Positions 55,392 through 64,000 of a stretch of 64,000 nucleotides of DNA are shown piece after piece; within the stretch, counting starts at the first letter, position 1, and each line of letters begins with the position of its first letter. Origin of the DNA: Euglena gracilis (taxonomy: Eukaryota; Euglenida; Euglenophyceae; Euglenales); assembly GCA_039621445.1 (NCBI GenBank), contig CP154956.1:25459517-25523516 (forward strand), in the 5' to 3' direction. The notes beneath the pieces were generated by a model that did not search any database, was not told the DNA's origin, and saw nothing but the letters and a program-made list of their open reading frames with translations. The translations under genes and the position numbers were made by a program.

Positions 55392-57596
55392 CAGGCATTA
55401 TTTTTTTTAAGGCGAGATTTCTCAAAAATTTTTAAGGCATTTTTTAAGGTTTTTTAAGGTTTTTTAAGGTTTTTTGAGGAATTTTAAAAAATTTTAAGGT
55501 TTTTTAAGGCGTTTTTTTTCCCCAGGTAAAATCTCAGACCCCGAAGATGGCCCAATGGCTTCAGACTCCTGTGGCTTCGGAACGCCCAAGGAAGAAGCCT
55601 CGGGCGAAGCATGGGATCAGGGCGGTCCATGAGGGACAGTTATTGCCATTTTAGGCATTTTAGGCATTTTCGGCCATTCTAGGCATTTTAGGCATTTTAG
55701 GCCATTTTAGCTATGGGTTCCTGCATATGGGTCCCAAAATGGGTCCAAAAAAACACCCGGCGCCGAAGGCGTTCGGCGCCGGAAAAATTATTTCGGGTCC
55801 AAAACTGCCCTGGAGGGACAGTCTTTAAGGGGCAGTTAACTAAAAAAAAAATCCCGTCCCTGATGGACCGCCCTGACCCGTGCACCCACACCGGATAGCC
55901 TCATGAACACTGACAAAATAATCCAACTTTTTCATGTGAGCAATACCAAACGCGTGCCCATGCAGTGTGCCGCCGTACACATTGCTCAAAACCTTGTTGC
56001 ATGGGATACAGAGTGGGTCACCTCGAAACTCGAAACTCGAAACCATCCATTTTTTTTCATTGCAATTACATTAAATTTAAATTTCTGACCCTATTCAGGA
56101 CATTTGCTTGCCTGTTGGCCTTAAAATGGCCTAAAATGGCCTCAAATGGGGAAATTTTGGGGCTTGACCATAGGTGCTTGCCAAGGTTGACTGCTTGTTT
56201 TTTTTTGAAACAAAAAAATGTTTTTTTTTAAAAAGCATGTTTTTTTTAAATAAAAAACTTTTTTTTTAAAAAAACAAGCTTTTTATAAATATATTTTTTA
56301 AAAAGAAAACAAGTTTTTTAAAAAATATGTGTTTTTTTTTTAAAAAAAAACGCAACAAAAAAAAGTCTGGAAAATCTCAAAAACGTCACTTTTTGATGAC
56401 AAAAAATTACTTTAGAACTTTTTCCTCAAAAAAATGGCCATTAAACTCCCTCAAACCCCCATTTTTCACATCTTCCAAAAAATCAACATTTTCTCAAAAT
56501 TTTGAATTTGAGAGGTTTTTAAAGCAAGAAAAATGCCATTGAAAATCTAACAAATTTGACAGAGGAAAAGTGTCAGTAAAATTTGACGGTGGTTTTTTGG
56601 GAAAATGTAATTTTCCATCAAAAAACCAACCATGCATTTTGGGTTCATTTTTCAACGTAATTTTCAAAAAATTTTCCCCTGCCAAAATCCCCTTTTCCTT
56701 AATTTTTGGTTGAAGTGTATGGGGACAGGATTTTGTTTTGCCTAAGGACCGCTCTGGCACGGGTTGCCGCATTGCGGGTCTGCAAATCCGCGATTGCGGT
56801 TCGGATATCCACTGTGTCATTTTGCCACTGTTGTTGCAAATTCTCAATCCTACTTTGCGATATTCGAGATTTTGGGTGTGAAAGCATGCAAATTCAGCAG
56901 GAATTTCTCCACAATGGCAAGGTTTCTGATCCAAACGAGAAAGTCTTTCTTCCAACTGCTGCACATAAGTGCGGGGACCAAAACTTTCGCGTGCTTGGGC
57001 AAAAAAAAGTGGGAAAAATTCGCGGAATCATCGCTCAATTGGAGAACGCACTGTTTCGCTGCTTGAAATGCTGTGGCAAGTGTGGGAAACTGCTCCAGCG
57101 TACTAAATTGTCCCAAATCGGGATTTTTTTTGTTGTTCATGCAACTTTTGCTGCAATTGCACTTTTGAGCAATATGGGTTGACTCCTCTAAGAATGTCTC
57201 AAGTAATTCAAATCAAGAAAGATGTGGTTGCAAGTTTTGCTTATTCTGCCGTGTGTCACAGCTTTTGGTGAACCGAGGCCAACCGAACTATGCCAGAAAC
57301 CTTGGCAAACAATCCGGTTTTCATATTGTTTGTTCACAACCGCTTCTGCATTGACTGGCTTTATGCGGGGGTTCAGACATGCCATTATTTGTTTGGTGCA
57401 AGAAAAAAAAATTCCCAGGGAAAATTTTTAAGGTTTTTTAAGGTCATTACGGGGAAGAAAAACTTCCCCCGGGTGATTTTTTAAAGGTTTTTTAAGGTTT
57501 TTTAAGGTTTTTTAAGGCATTTTGGCAAAAAAAAATTTAAGGTTTTTTAAGGTTTTTTTAAGGTTTTTTAAGGCGCCTTAAAAATAATAATGCCTG
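55392..57596. mobile_element. 2.2-kb hAT-like element, family III
   Basis: TIRs CAGGCATTATT(T/A)TTTTTAAG-GCG (one mismatch) at both ends and perfect 8-bp direct repeats GTGGGGGG (55384-55391 and 57597-57604). Subterminal TTTTTTAAGG repeats occupy about 120 bp on the left and 170 bp on the right, as expected for transposase-binding sites. The interior 56700-57400 is less repetitive and has broken minus-strand frames (for example ENLQQQWQNDTVDIRTAIAD). No transposase signature was recognised, so it is either non-autonomous or carries decayed cargo. Confidence 0.85.
56700..57180 (-). pseudogene. Decayed coding-like region inside family III element
   Basis: Three overlapping minus-strand frames give pieces with helical, coiled-coil-like composition (ENLQQQWQNDTVDIRTAIAD and QLQQKLHEQQKK), separated by frame changes. 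No family was recognised. It might be the remnant of an element-encoded protein. Confidence 0.25.
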
Positions 57597-57604
57597 GTGG
57601 GGGG

Positions 57605-57900
57605 TGGGGGGGGTGGGGGGCTGCGGGGGCGAAGTTGCAAATTCTTGCAATTCCTCGGGGGGCGTGGGGTGTGGGGGTGTAAGGGTGGGGGAGTTTGGGG
57701 GGTCCGCGGCGAAGTTGCAAATTTCTGCAACACCTCGGGGGTGTAAGGGTGGGGTGTGGGGGTGTGTGATGGGGATGGGGCTGGGGGGGGGGAGGGGGGA
57801 GAAAGGAAGGGAGGTGGGGGAAGAGGGGGTCCGGAAGGGGAGGGGGGCTGCAGGCCACTTCCCTGCCCCCCCCCCCCGCTTTCCTCCCTCCCGGGCAAAC
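57605..57900. repeat. GGGGGTGTAAGGGTGGGG repeat block
   Basis: GCGAAGTTGCAAATT(C/T)(C/T)TGCAA and CCTCGGGG(G)GGTG units occur twice (57636 and 57710). A related G-rich block precedes the family III element at 55230-55380. Confidence 0.7.
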
Positions 57901-57970
57901 CAAATATTGCCGCTTTGGAAAAAGTCCAAACCCACGTAATCTGCCACAGGAGTATCAAAATTCCCAATGT

Positions 57971-58099
57971 CCGTCAATTGTGGATTTTCGGGCTACAAAA
58001 AAAATGACTATTTTGTGCTTCAGCCCCTTGGCCATATCCCCCTTGAGCGGCAGCGCCGTTGGCACCTCCAGAGTAATTGTATCCACCACCGCCATACAT
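57971..58099 (-). CDS. Possible first coding exon of a glycine-rich protein
   Basis: After a pyrimidine-rich CCCCCAG acceptor-like site, ATG at 58099 opens MYGGGGYNYSGGANGAAAQ and continues GGYGQGAEAQ. Such Gly/Tyr-rich starts are seen in replication protein A 32-kDa subunits and RNA-binding proteins. No downstream domain was found on the minus strand before G/C tracts, so identity is unknown. Confidence 0.3.
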
Positions 58100-58950
58100 C
58101 TTGGATGCTGGGGGAAAAACGAAAAGGTGTCAAATAAGAATGTAGCATTCGTCCTCGAAAATCGCGAGTTTGAGTCTTTCCAAGTGGTCCCTCAGACAAG
58201 CCTGTCCATAGCTATCTGTCCATAGCCTCCCTCCTCAAACACTAACACAAAAACGAATGGAAACACAGGAAGATGGTGCATTCGCTTTAAGTCACAAAGC
58301 CAAAAATATGACTGACAATTTTGGTCATTAACATATTCCAAATTGCACATTTAGTCATGGCATACAGCCAAAGCGCTCCATATCTTTAAATGGCTTGATG
58401 AAAAGCACAAGTCAAATGAATCATCCTCTCTCTAAACATTGAAGTTACCCCCCCCCCCCCTGGTTGTTCCCCCAGAATGACCATTTGGTTTTCGCAACCC
58501 CCCCCTGAAAAGAAGCCCCCTGGGGGCCACTATTTGGAAAGTTGGTTGAAAACCAAGGCTTATATTCAGGGGGGGGGGGCACTTTTCGGAAACGTGGTCG
58601 AAAACCATGGGGTCTGAGCATTATCGAACAAATTCCTTGAGGCAAAAAACCCGTTGTTTTGTTGTTGTTTTTTTAAAATGACCACTATGCATGGTATCAT
58701 GGTGCCCAGAATGGTGGTGCCCCCGCATCCCCCCCCCCGTCCCGCCGCGTCCCCAAAACCCCCGTTGTTCAGTTTTCAGGTATTTGCTGCAAGGGACAGC
58801 TAATTTAGGGAGGGTGGTGAGGGTTGGGATAGTTGCCCACGCTTTCAAAAGTCCGAATGCCAACCAAACCACACTCAGCTTGGAATCTGACAACTTCTGG
58901 AGCAAAAAGAATATATCTGACCCAAAGAAGACCTTTACACTTTTTTTTTG
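58100..58950. other. No recognised gene
   Basis: Unremarkable sequence with a few C tracts (58447, 58498). Confidence 0.4.
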
Positions 58951-60798
58951 AAATGGCATGGGGGGGGGGCGGGTCGGAAAAAGTTTTTTTTCTCAAAGAC
59001 ACTTTTTTGATGTTCCAAAGTGAAAAAAAAGTGTTTTTGAGCGAAAATTTTTTCAAAATTTTGGGTCCCGACCTGCCTCCCGACCGACCCCCCCTTGCCC
59101 AGCCACGCGTCCGCTGGGTCCCCGAATACCCAAAACTAACCCAAAATCGCACAACCAGGCCCCGGGAACCCCAAAAAACGGTCAACCCCCCCCCTAAACT
59201 TAATGATTGACCCCCTGGTTTGGGTCCCAACTCCTCGTCTGGCCCGAGATACGGCCCATTTACGGTTTCGGGCCCCGAACAGTCCCGAAATGGCCAAAAC
59301 TGGCAAAACTGGCCCAAAACCACAAAAAGGCCATATCTCGGCCTAGGCGAGGAGTTGGCCCAAACTGTGCACACCGGTCGATCGGGCGTCCCAAAGTTGT
59401 GGAATGACGTCCGCTTTACTTTTCCTCAACTCCGCAGCGTTTTCGAGATACTTTGAATTTTCTCTACTTTTTTGTCCCCAAAATGACCCTGAAATTTCCC
59501 CGGAAAAAAAAACGGTGGACAACTTTTTTTGCTCGGGCCATATCTCCGGAGTGGCAGGGAGTTGCGGGTAACCCAACGGCTCTGGAGAAACTAGGGATCG
59601 TCAACTAACCTATAGGCCATTAACTTTGTGGGCCAGGAAATCCAATCACATCGATAATCGTCGGGTGCCCGGACATACCCGGGTGGGGGCGGGGGGGGGC
59701 GAGGGGGGTGGGGGGGGTCGGACCCCCCCCTCTGGGGTGGTAAGCTTCGCTCTTACTCTAATGAGATAAGGGCTCAGCGACCAGGGTGTGACGTGGAGCT
59801 GAGCTCTTTGGGAGACCACCCCGGCCCGGCCCAGGAAAAACACTCATTTTCAGCTCAAAAACAGTTTTTCTGGGTCAGCGAGGCCAAAAAACGTCGTTTT
59901 GGGCATTTTTTTTTCAATTTTTTTTGGCCCAGTTTTGACTCAAAGTCCATGGTGGGTTGGCGGCCCAAAACGGGGCGCTGGAGGGTCGAAAAACGCTCAT
60001 TTTTGGCTCGAAAACACTTTTTTCGGGTCCGGGAGGTGAAAAATCATGGTTTTGGGCAGATAATTTTTTTTGATTTTTTTCGATTTTTTGACCCAAAAAT
60101 GGCTGAGTCCACCAGCCAGGGGGGCGGGCCCCAGCTGGGGGGGCGGGGGGGGGGGGTGCATGCCGGAAAAATTTTTCGCTCAAAATCACTTTTTTTGATG
60201 TTCTGAAATAAAAAAAAAGTGTTTTTTGAGCGAAAAAATTTTTCAAAATTTTGGGTTCCGACATGCCTCCCGACCCCCCCCCTCGCCCAGCCGCCCTCAC
60301 GCGCCCGCTGGGTCCCTGAATACCCAAAACTGGCCCAAAGTCGAACAACCAGGCCCCGGGAACCTCAAAAAACAGTCAAACCACCCCGCTAAACCTAATG
60401 ATTGACCCCCTGATTTGCCCAACTCCTCGTCTAGCCCAAGATACGGCCAAATTACGGTTTCGGGCCCAGAACGGGCCCGAAATGGCCAAAACTGGCAAAA
60501 CTGGCCCGAAACCCCAAAACAGCCATATCTCGGGTTAGGCGAGGAGTTGGCCCAAACCGCGCTATACCCATCGATCGGGCGTTCCAAAGATTTGAAATGA
60601 GGTCCCCCATCACTTTTCCTCAAATCCGCAGCGTTTTGGAGATATTTTGAATTTTTCGATCTTTTGACCCCAGCCCAGCCGCCCTTGAACCCCCGCAGGG
60701 GGCCCCGAATACCCAAATCTGGCCCAAAATTGCACAACCAGGCCCCGGGAACCCCAAAAAACGGTCAACCCCCCCCCTAAATTTAATGATTGACCCCC
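58951..60798. repeat. Repeated blocks with GACCTGCCTCCCGACC and CATATCTCGG(C/G)
   Basis: A block running from a G tract through GTGAAAAAAAAGTGTTTTTG, CAAAATTTTGGGT(C/T)CCGAC, AACCAGGCCCCGGGAAC and ATGATTGACCCCCTG to ATATCTCGG occurs near 58965-59470 and 60140-60660, with a third partial copy at 60660-60800. Satellite-related sequence with diverged ~163-bp units lies between (59830-60110). Confidence 0.8.
59739..59782. other. GA-mismatch hairpin, copy 2
   Basis: Same hairpin as at 30295, loop ATTA, one stem mismatch. Followed within 25 bp by another GCTGAGCTCTT leader-like motif and satellite-like sequence. Confidence 0.65.
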
Positions 60799-60860
60799 CC
60801 AGGTTTTGAATAGTGCTGAGCTCTTTATAAGCGCGCCCCCACCCCACGCTTCATTGACCC
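60799..60860 (+). repeat. Leader of composite satellite unit 2
   Basis: CCAGGTTTTGAATAGTGCTG and AGCTCTTTATAAGCGCGC, then CTTCATTGACCCC: matches 23802-23859. It is followed by a CCCGGCGG-type GC repeat. Confidence 0.75.
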
Positions 60861-61035
60861 CGGCCCGGCGGCCCGGCCAGCAGCCCGGCGGACCGGCCCC
60901 CGGCCCGGCGGTGCGCCGGCCGGCCCGGCTGGCGTCCCGGCGGCCCGGCGACCCGGCGACCCGGCGACCCGGCCGGCGGCCCGGCGGCCCGGCCGGCGGC
61001 TCGGTGGCCCGGCGGCCCAGCGGCTCGGCGGCCCG
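60861..61035. repeat. (GGCCCGGCG)n GC-rich microsatellite
   Basis: About 170 bp of GGCCCGGCGGCCCGGC and variants. It sits where unit 1 has the beginning of its satellite. Confidence 0.9.
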
Positions 61036-61490
61036 GCGGGGCACTGGCGGGTCGAAAAACGCTCCTTTTCGGCTCAAAAACAGTTTTTCCGGGTCAGGGC
61101 GGCCAAAAAGCATCGTTTCGGACAAAATTTTTTTTTCGATTTTTTTCGACTTTTTTGACCCGGTTTTGGCCCAAAGTCAATGGGTCGGCGGCCCAAAACG
61201 GGGCGCTGGCGGGTCGAAAAACGCTCGTTTTCGGCTCAAAAACCGTTTTTCCGGGTCCGGGAGGCCAAAAAACATCGTTTCGGACAAAAAAATTTTTTCG
61301 ATTTTTTTTCGACTTTTTTGACCCGGTTTGACCCAAAGTCAATGAATGGGTCGGCGGCCCAAAACGGGGCACTGGCGGGTCGAAAAACGCTCATTTTCGG
61401 CTCAAAAACAGGTCCAGGTCCAGGAGGCCAAAAAACATCGTTTCGGGCAAAATTTTTTTTTATTTTTTTCGACCTTTTTGGCCGAGAACG
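61036..61490. repeat. ~163-bp satellite, 3 copies
   Basis: Same unit as the 33-copy array in intron 3 (GCGGGTCGAAAAACGCTC and CAAAAA(A/G)CATCGTTTCGG). Confidence 0.95.
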
Positions 61491-62183
61491 GCCAAGTCGA
61501 ACAGTGGAAAAAGTGTACAAAATGGCCTAAAACGGCCCAAACTGGCCAAAAAACGCCCGTATCTCGGGCTACGCGGGGAGTTGTGGGGAAACCATAATCC
61601 CAGTACATAGAGCGTCCCAGGGGCTTCAATTTAGGTCTCCGGACATTTCCTTTGATTTTGCATCATTTTTGAGAAATTTTGAAAACATTGGTTTTTTGAC
61701 CCCCCACCCCCGGAAAACGGCTAAGTCGAACAGTGGGAAAAGTGTACAAAACGGCCATCTGGGCCAAAAACGGCCGTATCTCGGGCTAGGCGGGGAGTTG
61801 CGGGGAAATCAAAATACCAGTAGATGGGGCGTTCCAAGGGCTTCAAATTAGGTCTCCGGACATTTCCTTTGATTTTGCTTCATTTTGGAGATATTTTGAA
61901 AATTGACATTTTTTGGCCAAAATGGCAGAGTCCAAAGGGCTTATCCAGGGGGGGGCGGGTAAATCCTACCCAGTTTGGACCCCTTCGCGCGTGAATAACT
62001 CGGGCCTGGCGGGGAGTTGGGGGTCAACTCCGGGTGATTCGGAAATTAGGAATCCAGTCGCTCGCGACTGAAAAAAAAATCCGGGAACCGGGCCGGGATC
62101 ACGGTGAGAATCCGTCGGTTCCCGAGGTGGCCCCGATCTGGGGGGGGTGGCGGGGGGGGGTCGGGGGGGGGGGTTTCGCCGGT
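61491..62183. repeat. Tail of composite satellite unit 2
   Basis: Nearly identical to 29336-30294: GCCGAGAACGGCCAAGTCGA, CGTATCTCGGGCTACGCGGG, GGTCTCCGGACATTTCCTTT twice, then G-rich sequence and the terminal hairpin. Confidence 0.85.
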
Positions 62184-62228
62184 GGTAAGCTTCGCTCTTA
62201 CCCATAAAGGGATAAGAGCTCAGCGACC
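62184..62228. other. GA-mismatch hairpin, copy 3
   Basis: GGTCGCTGAGCTCTTATCCC and GGGTAAGAGCGAAGCTTACC on the minus strand. The inner stem is CCC/GGG instead of CTC/GAG, a compensatory change relative to copy 1. Confidence 0.7.
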
Positions 62229-62255
62229 CCCCCCTGGTTTGGGTCCCAACTCCTC

Positions 62256-62400
62256 CTTATATATATATATATATATATTTACAGATGTATATGCATATAT
62301 ATATGTATATATATACGTTGTACATATATATATATATATATGTTGTACATATATATATGTATATATATATATATGTGCATATATATACAGGTGTACATGT
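62256..62400. repeat. (TA)n/(TATG)n microsatellite
   Basis: ATATATATATATATATAT with TGTACATATATATA variants. Confidence 0.95.
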
Positions 62401-62479
62401 GTGTGTGAAAAAATATGTATATTGTATCTGTATACACATATGAATGAATATGTGTGTATATGTTATATATACACACATA

Positions 62480-64000
62480 TCCTGCGTGAGCTAAATTTTT
62501 TTGAAGTCCGTTTTCATAGAAATGAAATTTGAATGTTCATTGGAGCAGTCATCTTTTGTGCTGTTTGTGCTTGAAGCATCATTGAAGTGTCGCAGAATTT
62601 TTGGGCCATCTCTGCCAAGCAGATCTCATTCCAAGACCAAGGCTGTTACTTTGTTCAAGGAAGGGCAATTGATTCTTGTTGTTCAGGAACTCCAAAGAAC
62701 GTCTTCAGAGCTTTGCATCCTCTGTTTAGCATTTTATTTGAATGTCCAAAGATGTGTGTGAAGTACAATTTCTCGTCCCCCTCCATTTTTTTCTGCTTCA
62801 AAGACACGGATTTTCGAAAATTTTGACAAAGGGTTATTCCTGCCCCCTTGGATTAGGCTATTGGTTCAAGACCAATCGGGTGGGGGGAACGCAAATGACA
62901 TTTTCTTGAAGTTTTTTTTTTGCGTTTTTTGATTTTGGCAAAACTTGCGTTTCTCTGGTTTTTTTCCCCTGGAAAATATTCTAATATGAAAACTCCTGGC
63001 GCATCATTAAACAGCGCACAGTGCGCCAAACACGCAGAGAAGCACGACGGTTCCGCACTTTTCCCTGTGAGGGTTGTCTTACCCCCCTGTGTCTTACCCC
63101 CCGAGGCAAACCCACCACAGAGGAACGGTGCTGTGTAAGTTGCTCCTTTTATTTGGGGTTGGGCTAGGTCCCGCTAAGCGACGCCTAGTCGGAGTTGGAT
63201 GTCGATGCCAACTCCCCTGGGCCCCCTCTCTCCCTTGTCCACTTTCTCTGATCAAGGGCTTTTGCGCCAGAACTCTCTGTACGACGCGATGAGGTCGGGC
63301 TCGCAAAGCCTTTGATCTTAGCTCTTGCTCTCGCCTCCCTCGAGGCGAACCGACAATCTGGAGGGGACACCGCGGGCTCGTACTCCCTCGAGGCAAGCCG
63401 ACCTCGGACTCCCACGACAGAGGAAGGGGGAGGTCCGAGGTTCCAATCTGAACTTCTGTTGGGGGGTCCGGGAAACCTGCGGGAAGAACACCCACTCCGC
63501 TGAAGGGGGGGGTGAGGCTTCCCATGGTGAGTCCGCTCATCCCGCGAACAAGGTGAAGAGTGAGGAGAAGTTGTCCCGCCCCTCCTGAGGTTTGGGGGGG
63601 GCAAGCCCTTGAGTGCCTCCTGCCGAGGCGGAAGAAGTGTTCCTCTTGGCATCCCCACGGGGGGGGATTCAAGGTCTTTCTGAGCGCTAAAAGGGGGGGG
63701 AGTGTGTGCGAGGGGTCGCTATGACCGCACATAGCCCCTGCGCCTCCCGAAAGGTGAATGGCCGTTTGTTTGCAAGCTTGTGCGAGCCAGTGTGTGACCC
63801 TGTGGTTGGTTAAACTGGCCTGTGACCTGGAATGATAGGGGAGAAATATCTTTGCACTTTGGATTTTTCTTCCGGGATGAAAGTTGGGTTCTCACATACG
63901 GAATAATGGCCAGAGTCATTTTCCAGAGTGTGGGACCTGGGGGACAGGGCGCAGGAAGAGAGGAGGGAATAACGCCAAAGGTAGGGAGTGCCTTAGCATA
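62480..64000. other. Right end of window, no recognised gene
   Basis: A + frame at 62501-62761 (CSLEQSSFVLFVLEASLKCR) and a minus frame at 63094-63732 are open but match no family that I know. The second lies in G/C-rich sequence with CTCGAGGC(A/G)A(A/G)CCGAC repeats (63340, 63390). CTTACCCCCC(T)G.GTC repeats at 63085. Confidence 0.35.

Noticed and set aside
62257-62478. Tyr/Ile-rich frames
   Set aside because: Translations of the TA/TATG microsatellite.
63094-63732. 213-codon minus-strand frame
   Set aside because: G/C-rich, no recognisable motif, overlapping equally long frames on other strands; insufficient to call a gene.

Overview
The window is a repeat-rich stretch of a eukaryotic nuclear genome. 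It holds one host gene that I can recognise with confidence, and the rest is almost entirely mobile elements and tandem or palindromic repeats. Eukaryotic origin follows from GT-AG introns in a five-exon 14-3-3 gene, interstitial TTAGGG/CCCTAA tracts, hAT-type DNA transposons and non-LTR retrotransposons. Very long G/C and A/T homopolymers occur throughout. I cannot name the lineage; a protist or other eukaryote with a large genome is likely.

Region 1 (1-3.6 kb): a decayed hAT transposase gene on +, then G/C-rich sequence and short tandem repeats. Region 2 (3.6-20.9 kb): a head-to-tail minus-strand series of non-LTR retrotransposons with a C-terminal CCHC finger and restriction-like endonuclease (RLE). 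Copy A (about 3.6-10.96 kb) and copy B (about 10.97-18.2 kb) are near full length and encode an unusual polyprotein: Arg/Ser-rich N terminus, Pro/His/Gln-rich middle, Cys/His clusters, a methyltransferase-like module, four 2A or 2A-like motifs, RT, CCHC and RLE. D and C (18.2-20.95 kb) are 5'-truncated relatives. All share a two-hairpin 3' UTR element.

Region 3 (20.99-49.24 kb): a 14-3-3 gene on +, beginning about 50 bp from the truncated end of element C. Three short exons lie within 440 bp; then come a 21.3-kb intron, exon 4, a 6.1-kb intron and exon 5. The large introns hold a 5.4-kb array of a ~163-bp satellite inside a composite repeat, palindromic GACGCCGGTTC repeats, a dispersed repeat with a conserved hairpin, three hAT MITEs with perfect 8-bp target-site duplications (TSDs), a 730-bp inverted-repeat element with a 6-bp duplication, and two further elements with terminal inverted repeats (TIRs).

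Region 4 (49.24-64 kb): more hAT-like non-autonomous elements with 8-bp TSDs, a tRNA-like sequence, a palindromic minisatellite, a second composite satellite unit (60.8-62.2 kb), a possible glycine-rich first coding exon, and G/C-rich sequence without a recognisable gene.

The most novel item is the 2A-containing RLE polyprotein. Two canonical 2A motifs bracket two non-canonical ones (ending LPGP and HPGP), and all four positions are conserved between two diverged copies.
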